NCBI RefSeq assembly: GCF_014646255.1
Contig: NZ_BMNC01000003.1
Location: 806,001 to 870,000 of the forward strand
From: Lentzea pudingi
GTDB lineage: Bacteria > Actinomycetota > Actinomycetes > Mycobacteriales > Pseudonocardiaceae
Direction of reading: 5' to 3'
Length of the DNA: 64,000 bases
The notes beneath the pieces are model-generated. The model had not been told where the DNA came from and made no database searches. It saw nothing but the letters and a program-made list of their open reading frames with translations. Shown piece after piece: positions 17,928 through 26,811 of the stretch. The position numbers were made by a program, and so were the translations under genes. Positions within the stretch are counted from its first letter, which is position 1, and each line of letters begins with the position of its first letter.

Positions 17928-18834
17928 GTGCGGGAGCTGACTGAGTGGTTGCTCGACTCTGATCCTGCGTTGCGGTGGCAGGTGCGGCGGGATCTTCTGG
18001 GGGAGCCTGAGGCTGTGTGACGGGCTACTCGTGGGCTTGTGGCTCGTGAGAGGTTTGGGGCTCGGTTGCTTGCTGCTCAGGGGACGACGGGGTGTGGGCC
18101 GGTGGGGCCTTCTTTCCCGCTGGGTGTGACCGGGGTTTGGCTGGTCAGCCTTGGACGGCTACCACCTGGTCGTTGACTTCTCTGCGGGAGTGGGGTGCTG
18201 GGGCGGACTGCTGAGTTGCTTGCGGCTGGGTGTCGGTGGGAGTACCAGGACCTGCCCTATTGGGTGGGGAGGTTGACTGCTGCATCAACTCCTGGACGTT
18301 GGCCAACGGGGTGTGGCTAGGGGTTGATGTCGGAGGGATCGCTGAGTGGTTCGTGGGCCATCAGCTTGGGGCGGTGGGTGGAACTGCGAGTGGGTTGAGG
18401 GGTCCGAGAGGTCTTCGTTCCACTCGATGCTCAACTCGGTGAAGGGGTTGCTGGTTCACGAGTCGGCGACCGGCGGGACTGCGGCCAGTCGGGCTGCTCG
18501 GCGGGGTGGGGAGGAGTACCTGCTCGAGCGGGGTTGTTTCGGCGGTTGTCCACTGGGGAGGTGGTGGGGACTGGGCTTTGCAGTTCCGGTCGCCGTTTCG
18601 GTGGGGGTACAGCGTGCTCAACGCCATGGATCACTTTTGGCGGGCTGGCGGAAGGATCCTTGGATGGCTGAGGCTGTGGAGATCATTCGGGCGGCTCGGC
18701 GGGGCGACGGGACGTGGGCGCAGTTCGGGCGGCATGTTGGGGACGTGTGGTTCGAGGTCGACGTGCCTGCTGGGGAGCCGTCCAGGTGGCTCACCTTGTA
18801 CGGAACAAGGGTTCTTCAGTGGTGGGATCGCTAG
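17928..18834 (+). pseudogene. Squalene-cyclase/prenyltransferase-like protein, multiply frameshifted
   Basis: Reading across frames from GTG 17928 gives a recognisable actinobacterial terpene-cyclase-like (alpha-toroid) protein. The pieces in order are LTEWLLDSDPALRWQVRRDLL, a stop (TGA near 18018), RERFGARLLAAQG, then INSWTLANGVWLGVDVGGIAEW. Next come HQLG, WNCEWVEGSERSSFHSMLNSVKGLL and AARRGGEEYLLERG, and finally a C-terminal part ending PSRWLTLYGTRVLQWWDR. At least four frame changes and one in-frame stop are needed. Third-position GC is visibly lower than in the neighbours, as expected for a gene drifting without selection. Its TAG overlaps the stop of the convergent regulator. Confidence 0.8.
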
Positions 18835-19436
18835 ATCCAGCCTTTGGCCCTGGCGAAGCGGGCTGCTTCGTGGCGGTTCGAGGCGCCGGTTTTGCCTACC
18901 GCTGAGGAGAGGTAGTTGCGGACTGTGCCTGGGGAGAGGGAGGCGCGGCGCGCTATCTCGTCGATGGGGGCGCCTTCTAGTGCCAGTTCCAGTACGTCTG
19001 CTTCTCGTGGGGTTAGTGGGCTGTCGCCGGCGCTGATTGCTTCTGCTGCCAGGGCTGGGTCCACGTAGCGGCCGCCTGTGTGGACGGTTCTGACCACTGT
19101 GGCCAGGACGTCTGACGAGACGGTTTTTGGCAGGAAGCCGCGTACTCCTGCTGCCAGGGCTCGTTTGAGGTGGCCGGGGCGGCCGTGGCTGGTGACGATC
19201 ATGGTGGAGCAACTGGGGAGCTCTACGGCTAGGGATTGGGCTACTGAGACGCCGTCCAGGTCTGGCATTTGCAGGTCGATGACGGCCACGTCCGGGTGGA
19301 CCACTCGGGCGGTGGCCAGGGCTTCCTTGCCGGTGGCTGCTTGGGCTACTACCTCCAGGTCGTCCTCTAGGGACAGGAGTGCGGCCATGGCGCCTCGGAT
19401 GAGGTGTTCGTCGTCGGCCAGCAGGATGCGGATCAC
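18831..19436 (-). CDS. NarL/DesR-like response regulator
   Basis: 201 aa from GTG 19434-19436. The receiver has DDEHLIRGA near the start, phospho-Asp at about 54 (VAVIDLQMPDL) and Lys in RGFLPKTVS. The LuxR-type HTH follows (LTPREADVLELALEGAPIDEIA, then GTVRNYLSSAVGKTG). The start overlaps the kinase stop by 4 bp (GTGA). It is the last gene of an ABC exporter/two-component operon. Regulators of this type commonly control the co-transcribed exporter (family knowledge). The inverted repeat at 22215-22236, upstream of the first gene, is a plausible target site. Confidence 0.92.
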   Translation of the reverse strand: MIRILLADDEHLIRGAMAALLSLEDDLEVVAQAATGKEALATARVVHPDVAVIDLQMPDLDGVSVAQSLAVELPSCSTMIVTSHGRPGHLKRALAAGVRGFLPKTVSSDVLATVVRTVHTGGRYVDPALAAEAISAGDSPLTPREADVLELALEGAPIDEIARRASLSPGTVRNYLSSAVGKTGASNRHEAARFARAKGWI

Positions 19437-20575
19437 GGGAGCTCCACGGTCAGGACGAAGCGGTGGGGAGCTTCTGGGGTCGCGGTCACGGAGCCGCCCA
19501 GGGCTGCTACGCGTTCGTGCAGGCCTGTCAGGCCGCTGCCGAAGCGGAACGGGGAGGACGAGGCGCCGTCGTTGGTCATGGTCAGTACTTTGCCTCGCAA
19601 CGTGATCGTGCACGTGCGGGCCTCGCTGTGGCGCAGGACGTTGGTGACGCCCTCGCGGACGGCCCAGCCCAGGGCGCCTGCCTGTTCGCCTTCCACGGTC
19701 ACGTCGCCGATCACGCGGCAGTCGATGCCGGCGGAGGCCAGCAGCGAGCGCGCGCCTGCCAGCTCGACGGAGAGGTCGGCGGTGCGGTAGCCGCTGACGA
19801 CGGCGCGGAGTTCGTCCAGGGATTCCTGGGCTATTCGGCGGACTTCGAGCATTTCGTCGATGGCGGCGGAGGAACGGTCGCGGCGGGCCAGTTGGGCCGC
19901 GAGGTCCGCTTTCAGGGCCACGGCCGAGAGGTTGCGGCCCACCACGTCGTGCAGGTCGCGGGCGAAGCGCAGGCGTTCCTCGGCCACGGCCAGGTTCGCG
20001 CGGACCTCGCGTGAGCGGTCCAGTTCCCACACGATCCGCAGCATCCACAGGGTCGAGCGGAACGCGCCCACCAGGAACTGCAGCATCAGGGTGATGAACA
20101 GGGCGTGGCCCTGCGGTGCGGTGAGGAGCATCCATCCGCCGCCGGCCAGGGCCAGCAGGACGAGGGTGCGCGGGCGCAGCACGGCGGACAGGGTGGTGAT
20201 CGCCAGGACGAGGAAGATCACCGAGATGCCGTCGCCGGGGCTGTCCGGCTTGCCGGGCAACGGGTCCGGGTAGAAGAGCTGTCCGACGCCCAGCACGACG
20301 CAGGTGGCGACGAGGTAGGTCGTCAGCAGGCGGCGGGGGAACGGCGAGCGGTCCAGGTGGTGCTCGACGCCCAGGTGGACCAGGCGGATGCTCAGGACCA
20401 CGTAGGCCAGCACCGTCGTGATCAGGACGATCAGACCGACGGTGCCGACCTCGTTGGCGAAGCCGGTGATCAGCAGCGGTGGCAGGAACACGTAGCTGAG
20501 GTAGAACGTGTAGCGGACGAACAGGTCGAACCGCGCCGCGTTGCCACGCGACCGCCACCAGCCGAGCAAGTTCAC
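19433..20575 (-). CDS. DesK-like membrane histidine kinase
   Basis: 380 aa from GTG 20573-20575; longer in-frame starts run through the permease gene and are rejected. About five membrane helices span residues 18-175. The HisKA_3 motif RFARDLHDVVGRNLSAVALK has its His at about 209. The ATPase domain has N-box GVTNVLRHSEA and a shortened G-region (TNDGASSSPFRFGSGLTGLHERV). Both ends overlap neighbours by 4 bp (permease stop, regulator start). Such kinases often sense membrane or lipophilic-compound stress handled by the linked exporter. Confidence 0.92.
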   Translation of the reverse strand: MNLLGWWRSRGNAARFDLFVRYTFYLSYVFLPPLLITGFANEVGTVGLIVLITTVLAYVVLSIRLVHLGVEHHLDRSPFPRRLLTTYLVATCVVLGVGQLFYPDPLPGKPDSPGDGISVIFLVLAITTLSAVLRPRTLVLLALAGGGWMLLTAPQGHALFITLMLQFLVGAFRSTLWMLRIVWELDRSREVRANLAVAEERLRFARDLHDVVGRNLSAVALKADLAAQLARRDRSSAAIDEMLEVRRIAQESLDELRAVVSGYRTADLSVELAGARSLLASAGIDCRVIGDVTVEGEQAGALGWAVREGVTNVLRHSEARTCTITLRGKVLTMTNDGASSSPFRFGSGLTGLHERVAALGGSVTATPEAPHRFVLTVELP

Positions 20576-21279
20576 CTCCGCGGGTCCCACCTGAACCACT
20601 GCCGCACAGCGTAGGTCCCCAGCACGATCCACACCGCCAGGACGCTCACCGGCTTCAGCACGGGGCCGTCGGCCCAGCCGGCGCGCAGCAGCTCGAGCAC
20701 CGGTGTCAGAGGCAGGTACTGCAGCACCGTCGCGAGACCCGACGGCAGCACCGACAGCGGGAACACCAGGCCGGAGCCGAGCATGCACGCCATCAGCACG
20801 GGCAACGACGTCACCTGCGCCATCTCGACGGTCCGGGTGAACGCCGAGGACGCCGCCGCCAGCAGCACGAACACCGCGGTACCGCCGAGCACCCCGAGCA
20901 GGATGAACCACGGACGGGCCGGCAGCGCGACGCCGGTGATCACCCCGACGACCGCCGAGTACAGCACCATCTGACCCAGCGCCACCACGACGGACGGCAG
21001 CGCGGCGCCGGCCAGGATCTCCGGGTCGGTCAGCTCGCCGACGCGCAGCCGCTTGAGCACCAGCTCCTCGCGCCGCGCGACGAACGTGGTCACGAGGTTG
21101 TAGTACACCGCCATCAGCAGCGCGAACCCGACCAGGCCGACGACCAGCGGCACCCCGTCGGCGTCCACCGAGTACAGCACCGGCGCCAGCAACAACGGCA
21201 GCAGCAGCGAGTTGAACAGCGCGGTCCTGTTGCGCCAGAACAACTTCAGCTCGGCCTTTCCAATGGCCACGGCCCTCAT
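20572..21279 (-). CDS. ABC-2 type exporter permease
   Basis: 235 aa, about six membrane helices in ABC-2 arrangement: a first helix pair (FNSLLLPLLLAPVLYSV, VVGLVGFALLMAVYYNL), the cytoplasmic block FVARREELVLKRLRVGEL, then four helices. The block ARREELVLKRLR is characteristic of DrrB-like permeases. The start ATG overlaps the ATPase stop (ATGA at 21276-21279), and its stop overlaps the kinase start. It should dimerise and pair with the adjacent ATPase to export a lipid-like or drug-like substrate; the substrate is not deducible. Confidence 0.88.
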   Translation of the reverse strand: MRAVAIGKAELKLFWRNRTALFNSLLLPLLLAPVLYSVDADGVPLVVGLVGFALLMAVYYNLVTTFVARREELVLKRLRVGELTDPEILAGAALPSVVVALGQMVLYSAVVGVITGVALPARPWFILLGVLGGTAVFVLLAAASSAFTRTVEMAQVTSLPVLMACMLGSGLVFPLSVLPSGLATVLQYLPLTPVLELLRAGWADGPVLKPVSVLAVWIVLGTYAVRQWFRWDPRR

Positions 21280-22160
21280 GCCGCCTCCTCCGCGATCGCC
21301 AGGAACGCCTCTTCGAGAGACGCCGACCGGGCGTCCAATCCGGACAGTTCGACGTTGTTGTGTGCGGCCCACACCAGGAGCTCGTGCAGCGTCGACTGCA
21401 GTTCGTTGGTCCGCACGGTCACGCGTCCCGACGACTCCACGTCGGCGACGACGGGCAGCGCGACCCCGGACGGCGGCGTGAACGAGATGCGCGACGGATA
21501 CGCGTCGACCACCTCGGACACCGTTCCCTGCGCCACGATCCGGCCCCGGTGCATGATCGCCAGCCGGTCGGCCAGCGCCTGCGCCTCCTCCAGGTAGTGC
21601 GTGGTCAGCAGCACGGTCACGCCCTCGCGCAGCAGGGCACGGATCAGCTCCCACGTGTTCCGCCGGCTCTCCGGGTCGAGCCCGGTGGTCGGCTCGTCGA
21701 GGAACAGCACCTCCGGCTTCCCCAGCAACGCGAGCGCGAGGTCCAGCCGCCGCCGCTCGCCCCCGGACAGCTGCTTCACCCGCACCGAGGCCCGATGCGC
21801 CAGGTCGACCAGCGCCAACGCCTCGTCGACGGGTCGCGGCGACGTCAGGGTCCCCGCCCACATGCGCGCGGCCTCCGCCACCGTGAGGTCGGGCGGGAAA
21901 CCGCCTTCCTGCAACATCACGCCCATCCGCGGCCGCACGAGAGAACGCTCCGCGAACGGATCGTGGCCCAGCACGCGCACGGACCCCTCGGCCGGACGTG
22001 AGAGCCCCTCCACCACCTCCACCGTCGAGGTCTTCCCCGCACCATTGGTGCCGAGCAGAGCGAACATCTCGCCCTTCTCCACCTCGAACGACACGCCCCG
22101 CACAGCCTCGAAACCTCCGCTGTACCGGCGGGTCAGCCCCCGCACCTCGATCGCTGTCAT
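21276..22160 (-). CDS. ABC exporter ATP-binding protein (DrrA-like)
   Basis: 294 aa from ATG 22158-22160, with GGAG five bases upstream. The P-loop GTNGAGKT is at 37-44, the signature LSGGERRRLDLALAL at about 128, Walker B VLFLDEPTTGLDP, and the H-loop LLTTHYLEEAQ. The C-terminal extension (about 225-294) is of the type found in ATPases paired with ABC-2 permeases. It is the first gene of a four-gene operon in which every junction is a 4-bp overlap, so exporter and two-component system are made together. Confidence 0.93.
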   Translation of the reverse strand: MTAIEVRGLTRRYSGGFEAVRGVSFEVEKGEMFALLGTNGAGKTSTVEVVEGLSRPAEGSVRVLGHDPFAERSLVRPRMGVMLQEGGFPPDLTVAEAARMWAGTLTSPRPVDEALALVDLAHRASVRVKQLSGGERRRLDLALALLGKPEVLFLDEPTTGLDPESRRNTWELIRALLREGVTVLLTTHYLEEAQALADRLAIMHRGRIVAQGTVSEVVDAYPSRISFTPPSGVALPVVADVESSGRVTVRTNELQSTLHELLVWAAHNNVELSGLDARSASLEEAFLAIAEEAA

Positions 22161-22214
22161 GTCTCCACGATCTCGGTGAGAACGGACAATCGGCAGTGCC
22201 GCCAAACATCAGTT

Positions 22215-22236
22215 ACTCATGACAGACGTCATGGGT
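22215..22236. promoter_or_regulatory. Inverted repeat in the ABC operon promoter region
   Basis: ACTCATGAC, four bases, then GTCATGGGT: 9-bp arms with one mismatch. It lies 55-75 bp upstream of the ABC ATPase start and overlaps the last codons of the convergent-side LysR gene. Position and dyad symmetry suit a binding site for the operon's own NarL-type regulator (inference). Confidence 0.5.
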
Positions 22237-23110
22237 GGGTACCGCTGACGAGCGCGTCCACCACCACAGAGGCCGGTTCGGACAGGTTCAGCCACGCGAC
22301 GACGACGCGCTGACGCTCTCGTGAGCGCACCCGGATCACCTGCACGCCGTGCGGTACCAACGTGGCCAACGGCTCGGGCAAAGTCGTGATGCCCGCACCG
22401 GACGCCACGAGCTGGAGCTTGGCCAGCCAGTCACGGGCCACGTGCGCGACGACGACCCGCTCATCCAGGCCGGGCCAGACGCCGAACCCCGGCGGGCCGG
22501 CGATCCACGCCCAGCCGCGCAGGTCGGCCACAGTGATGAAGTCCTTGTGCGCCAGCGGATGCATCGAGGGAACGGCCAGCAGCAGCTCGCGTTCGTCGAG
22601 CACCTTCGTGCGCAACGCGGGCGTCTCGTCGTCCAGTGGCGGGAACGGCGGCTCGGACGCGAGCACCGCGATGTCCACCGTGCGTGCCCGTAAAGCTCGT
22701 ACCAACGACGCTGTCGTGCCGTCGCGCGTGGTCACCGTCAGCGCCGGATGACTGCGCCGCAACGCCGCGAGCGCCGACGGCACCAGCGTGCCGCCCGCGC
22801 TGGTGAACCACCCCAGCCGCACGGTGCCCGCGGTCGCCGGCAGCCCGGACAGCTCACGGCTCGCCGCGTCGAGCTGCACGAGCACCAGACCCGCGTGCCG
22901 CAGCAGCACGTGCCCCGTATCGGTCAGTTGCACGCCATCGCGCTGACGGTCGAACAACGGCGCGCGCACGACCCGCTCGAGAGCGGCGATCTGCCGGGTG
23001 ACCGCCGACTGCGTGTAGCCCAGCGCGGTGGCCGCGGCGCTCAGCGAGCCGCGCTCGGCCACCTCCTGGAACACCCGCAACGCCACCAGCGGAACCGCAG
23101 TGAGGTCCAT
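22229..23110 (-). CDS. LysR-family transcriptional regulator
   Basis: 293 aa from ATG 23108-23110. The N-terminal winged HTH is typical: LVALRVFQEVAERGSLSAAA, then ALGYTQSAVTRQIAALE. The effector domain follows from about residue 90 (GTVRLGWFTSAGGTLVPSAL) to ASVVVDALVSG. It is divergent from the exporter gene at 23252 with 141 bp between them, the usual arrangement for a LysR activator and its target. No clear T-N11-A dyad could be fixed in the gap. The inducer is unknown. Confidence 0.92.
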   Translation of the reverse strand: MDLTAVPLVALRVFQEVAERGSLSAAATALGYTQSAVTRQIAALERVVRAPLFDRQRDGVQLTDTGHVLLRHAGLVLVQLDAASRELSGLPATAGTVRLGWFTSAGGTLVPSALAALRRSHPALTVTTRDGTTASLVRALRARTVDIAVLASEPPFPPLDDETPALRTKVLDERELLLAVPSMHPLAHKDFITVADLRGWAWIAGPPGFGVWPGLDERVVVAHVARDWLAKLQLVASGAGITTLPEPLATLVPHGVQVIRVRSRERQRVVVAWLNLSEPASVVVDALVSGTHP

Positions 23111-23251
23111 GACCCAGATGTATACGGGCTGAGGGTGGTATCGCCCCTGAATCTCGGTGATCTCGCGGTCTCCGTTGAACGCCCCGCAGGTCTGCTGGTG
23201 CCAGGAGAGTGGTAATCTCACGATCGTGCTAAAACAAATCTGGGGGAGCAC

Positions 23252-23920
23252 ATGACAGTGGGACTGGTGGCGGCGCTGGCGGGGCTGGCGCTGCTCGACT
23301 CGACGAGCATCGGGACGTTGTTCATCCCGATCTGGCTCATGCTGACACCGGGACGGCTGAAGCTCAGCAGGTTCGCCGTCTACCTCGGCACCATCACGGT
23401 CTTCTACTTCGGCGTCGGCGTTCTGATCGTGCTCGGCGCGACGCGGCTGATCGGCCATCTCGACAGCCCGGTGGCGTTGTGGATCCAGCTGGTGATCGGC
23501 GTCTTCCTGTTCGCGATCAGCTTCCGCTTCGACAGCAAGAAGAAGACGAACACCGGGAAGTGGCAGAACCGGATCAACGCCAACGGGTCCGCGGTCGCGC
23601 TGGCCGGGGTCGCGGTGCTGGCGGGCGTGGTCGAGCTCGCGACGATGCTGCCGTACCTGGGCGCGATCGGGATGATGAGCGCCGCCGACCTGCGACCGGC
23701 CCAGATCGGGCTGCTGCTGGCCGGGTACTGCCTGGTCATGATCGTGCCGGCGCTGGTGCTGCTCGGCGCGAGGCTCGCGCTGCGGTCGAGGGTCGAGCCG
23801 TTCCTGACGCGGATCAGCACGTGGTTCGCGGAGAAGGGGGCGGGTGCGACCGGATGGATCCTCGGCATCGCCGGGTTCCTGGTGGCACGCGATGCCATCG
23901 CTCGGCTGTTCTTCCTGTGA
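23252..23920 (+). CDS. GAP/Sap-family (LysE superfamily) membrane exporter
   Basis: 222 aa, six predicted membrane helices: GLVAALAGLALLDSTSIGTL, the segment from about 45, about 72, then a charged cytoplasmic loop (RFDSKKKTNTGKW), followed by three more. The DSTSIGTLFIPIWLML opening is typical of the family, whose mycobacterial members help export glycolipids (family knowledge). The ATG at 23252 is preceded by GGGGGA. The divergent LysR gene is the likely regulator, mirroring LysG-LysE. The substrate is not known. Confidence 0.82.
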   Translation: MTVGLVAALAGLALLDSTSIGTLFIPIWLMLTPGRLKLSRFAVYLGTITVFYFGVGVLIVLGATRLIGHLDSPVALWIQLVIGVFLFAISFRFDSKKKTNTGKWQNRINANGSAVALAGVAVLAGVVELATMLPYLGAIGMMSAADLRPAQIGLLLAGYCLVMIVPALVLLGARLALRSRVEPFLTRISTWFAEKGAGATGWILGIAGFLVARDAIARLFFL

Positions 23921-23978
23921 ACCATTTGGTCCAGTTGGCTGAACGACCCGGTTTCGTTTTCCTCCTACACTCGCCAGG

Positions 23979-25136
23979 GTGACTGGGCTGGACGATCCGC
24001 GCAGATCGGTCCCGCGCGAACTGGCGCCGTTGCTCCGAATGGAAGTGACGCCCGTTTCGGTGAGCATTTTCGAGGCGATCGAGAAATCGATTCCGGAATA
24101 CAGCACGTTCCGGGAGAACGTCGTCGACGGAATCCGGCAGGCGTTGGTGAAGTTCGTCGACCGCATCGCCGCGCCGGATTCCGAGCCCGATCCGCACGAC
24201 GACATCCACCGCAAGCTCGGCGCGTGGGAGTTCAAGTCCGGCCGCAGCCTCGACAGCCTGCAGGCGGCCTACCGGATCGGCGCGCGGGTGGCGTGGCGGC
24301 ACGTCTGCGGGTTCGCCGAGCAGCGCGCGCTGTCACTGCGCTCGATGTCGGTGCTGGGCGAGGCGATGATCGCCCACGTCGACGAGCTGGTGAGCCTGTC
24401 GGTCGAGGGGTACGCGGCCGCCCAGGCGAGTGCGGCGGGCACGCTGGAACGCAAGCGGCGCAAGCTGATGGAGCTGCTCGTCGCCGACTCCGCCGGCAAC
24501 TGGCAGGCGGTGCTGGACGCGGCGCGGGCGGCGGCGTGGCCGATGCCGGACCGGCTGGTGGCGGTGGCGCTCGAGCCGTCCGCCGCGCCCGCCGACGACC
24601 TGCCGGCCGACGTGCTGGTCAACTTCGAGGACACCACGCCGTACCTGCTGGTGCCGAACCCCGCCGCGGTGACGCGCTGGCTCCGCGGGGCGCTGCCGGG
24701 GTGGCGGGCGGCGGTCGGCCTGCCCGTGGCTCCTCAGGAGGTGAGCAGGTCACTGGCCTGCGCACGCCGGGTCCTCGCCCTCTCCAGGGAGAAGGTGCTG
24801 CCGGACCGGCCGGTCCTCGACTGCGCCGACCACATCGTCGAACTGACCGTGCTGGCGGACGAGTTCCTGGCCCGCCAGCTCGCCGAACGGGCGCTGGCGC
24901 CGCTCGCCCCGCTCACCGACCTGCAACGCACCAAGCTCGCCGAGACGCTGCTGGTGTGGCTGTCGGCGCGGGGCGGGGCGCCCGAGGTCGCCGCCCGGCT
25001 GAAGGTGCACCCGCAGACCGTGCGCTACCGCGTCAACCAGTTGGACGAACTGTTCGGCGACCGGATGCACGACGCCGGAGAGCGGTTCAACCTCGAACTG
25101 GCGCTGCGCGCGCACTATTTGTTGCTGCGCGACTGA
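23979..25136 (+). CDS. PucR-family transcriptional regulator
   Basis: 385 aa from GTG 23979. The N-terminal 160 residues are helical (IHRKLGAWEFKSGRSLDSLQ, AAYRIGARVAWRH), as in the RsbRD-like region of actinobacterial PucR proteins. A GGDEF-like middle part follows. The C-terminal HTH is the CdaR/PucR type: LTDLQRTKLAETLLVWLSARGG, then VHPQTVRYRVNQLDELFG. No enzyme or transporter of purine metabolism is adjacent. The closest downstream gene is a secreted protein with a palindromic promoter element, a possible target. Confidence 0.9.
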   Translation: MTGLDDPRRSVPRELAPLLRMEVTPVSVSIFEAIEKSIPEYSTFRENVVDGIRQALVKFVDRIAAPDSEPDPHDDIHRKLGAWEFKSGRSLDSLQAAYRIGARVAWRHVCGFAEQRALSLRSMSVLGEAMIAHVDELVSLSVEGYAAAQASAAGTLERKRRKLMELLVADSAGNWQAVLDAARAAAWPMPDRLVAVALEPSAAPADDLPADVLVNFEDTTPYLLVPNPAAVTRWLRGALPGWRAAVGLPVAPQEVSRSLACARRVLALSREKVLPDRPVLDCADHIVELTVLADEFLARQLAERALAPLAPLTDLQRTKLAETLLVWLSARGGAPEVAARLKVHPQTVRYRVNQLDELFGDRMHDAGERFNLELALRAHYLLLRD

Positions 25137-25212
25137 CAAAGAGCAGGAAGCCATTTCGTACGCAGGTGACAAAAGCCGGTTTTCGCTTGCCTTGCCGAAT
25201 CAAAGCTGGCTA

Positions 25213-25230
25213 CTTTACTGGCGAGTAAAG
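25213..25230. promoter_or_regulatory. Palindrome in the promoter of the secreted-protein gene
   Basis: CTTTACT GGCG AGTAAAG: perfect 7-bp arms with a 4-bp centre, 51 bp upstream of the start codon at 25281. It is AT-rich compared with its surroundings. This is the geometry of a TetR- or MarR-type operator; no such regulator gene lies next to it. Confidence 0.6.
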
Positions 25231-25280
25231 CAACACCGCCTTCTTGCAGTTCAATGACGTACTCCAGGAGGTCCCTGCAG

Positions 25281-25874
25281 ATGAAGACCGGACTTTTCAC
25301 GCGCGCAGCCGCAGTTCTGATGGTTGCCGGAGCGCTGAGCGTGGCGACGGCCGGCACGAGTTCCGCCGCGACCGCCGAGCTGAGCCTCACCTACTCGTGC
25401 CAGTTCTCGGTCGCGGGCACGCACGACGTGCCGACCGTGGTCAGCTCACCGAACCTGCCGGACTCGGCCGTCGTCGGGGTGCCGACCGCGCCGGCGTCGG
25501 CGACGGTGACGTCCACCGTGTCCGACGACGTCCGCAACACGCTGTGGTGGATCGGCGGCCGTTCCGTCGACGGCACGCTCACCACGAACATCGCCGTGGA
25601 CAACGCCGGCAGCGTCCAGAACCTGTCGTCGACGCTGACCATCCCGAACACGCCGGTTCCCTCGTCCGGCACGTTCCAGGTCGTCGCCAGCGGCACCCTG
25701 CCCGCGCTGACGCTGGCCAACGCCGGCACGACGTCGATCAACCTCGGCAACGCGGACCTGGCGCTGACGCCGCGCTACGACAACGGCGAGCCGACCTGGA
25801 TCGGCGTCGTCCACGTCCCCTGCACCGTCGTCGCGGGCCAGCCCACCAAGTTCTACGAGTTCACGGTGGCGTAG
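25281..25874 (+). CDS. Secreted protein of unknown function (DUF6801-like)
   Basis: 197 aa from ATG 25281, with GGAGG nine bases upstream. A clear Sec signal peptide is present: KTGLFTR, hydrophobic AAAVLMVAGALSVATAG, cleavage near TSSAATA. The mature part starts AELSLTYSCQFSVAG and is beta-rich and Thr/Ser/Val-rich. Two cysteines, one near the start and one near the end (VHVPCTVV), may form a disulfide. The LTYSCQFSVAG opening and overall length resemble DUF6801 proteins (tentative). It should be released outside the cell or held in the envelope. Promoter control by the palindrome at 25213-25230 is inferred. Confidence 0.8.
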   Translation: MKTGLFTRAAAVLMVAGALSVATAGTSSAATAELSLTYSCQFSVAGTHDVPTVVSSPNLPDSAVVGVPTAPASATVTSTVSDDVRNTLWWIGGRSVDGTLTTNIAVDNAGSVQNLSSTLTIPNTPVPSSGTFQVVASGTLPALTLANAGTTSINLGNADLALTPRYDNGEPTWIGVVHVPCTVVAGQPTKFYEFTVA

Positions 25875-25900
25875 GGCTCGTCCCGTGATGGGATGAGCGC

Positions 25901-26792
25901 ATGGAGCTGCAGCAGCTGGTGGACCAGATCGCCTCAGAGGTCACGCCAGGTGGCACCTCAGCCGGCTACATCCCGGCATTGGCCAGGATCGACCCGCACG
26001 CCTTCGGCCTCGCCGTCGCCACACTGGACGGCGAGGTCTTCGGCGCGGGGCAGTACGACCGGCCGTTCTCGATCCAGAGCATCTCCAAGGCGTTCACGCT
26101 CGCCCTGGCCCTCGCCGAGAACGACGACGTGTGGACCCGCGTCGGCCGAGAACCGTCCGGCTCGCCGTTCAACTCGCTGGTCCAGCTGGAGACCGAGCAG
26201 GGCATCCCGCGCAACCCCGTTCATCAACGCGGGCGCCGTCGTCGTCACGGACCACCTGGGACTCGGCGCCGCCGACCGGCTCCTCGGCTTCCTGCGGCAG
26301 GAGAGCGGCAACCCCGCACTGGGCGTCGACGCCGAAGTCGCGAAGTCCGAGTCGGACAACAGCGACCGCAACCGCGCGCTCGCGCACTTCATGGCCTCCT
26401 ACGGCAACATGCGCAACCCCGTCGACGTGGTGCTGCACGAGTACGTGCGGCAGTGCTCGATCGCGATGAGCTGCGCCGATCTGGCCCGCGCCACCCTCTT
26501 CCTCGCCCGCCACGGCGTCCGCAACGACGGCACCCGGCTCCTCGGCGTGAGCGGAGCCAAGCGCGTCAACGCCGTGATGCTCACGTGCGGCACCTACGAC
26601 GCCGCCGGCCAGTTCGCCTACCGCGTCGGACTGCCCGGCAAGAGCGGCGTCGGCGGAGGGATCATCGCCGTCGTCCCCGGGAAGTGCGCGATCTGCGTGT
26701 GGAGTCCAGGATTGGACGCACGGGGCAACTCCGTCGCGGGAGTCGACGCGCTGGACCGTTTCACCACTCTCACAGGCTGGTCCGTGTTCTGA
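25901..26792 (+). pseudogene. glsA: Glutaminase A, single-base frameshift
   Basis: From ATG 25901 the frame encodes the N-terminal third of a serine-type glutaminase ([35 protein letters not shown], which carries the catalytic S-x-x-K; then [11 protein letters not shown]). At the C-run 26215-26218 the family sequence [13 protein letters not shown] continues only in the +1 frame, which stays open to TGA 26790-26792. It includes [47 protein letters not shown] and the end. One extra C explains the break. The rest is full-length (about 300 aa) and well conserved, so the mutation is very recent or a sequencing error. Confidence 0.9.
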
Positions 26793-26811
26793 CAGGTGAT
26801 AGGAAGACGGG

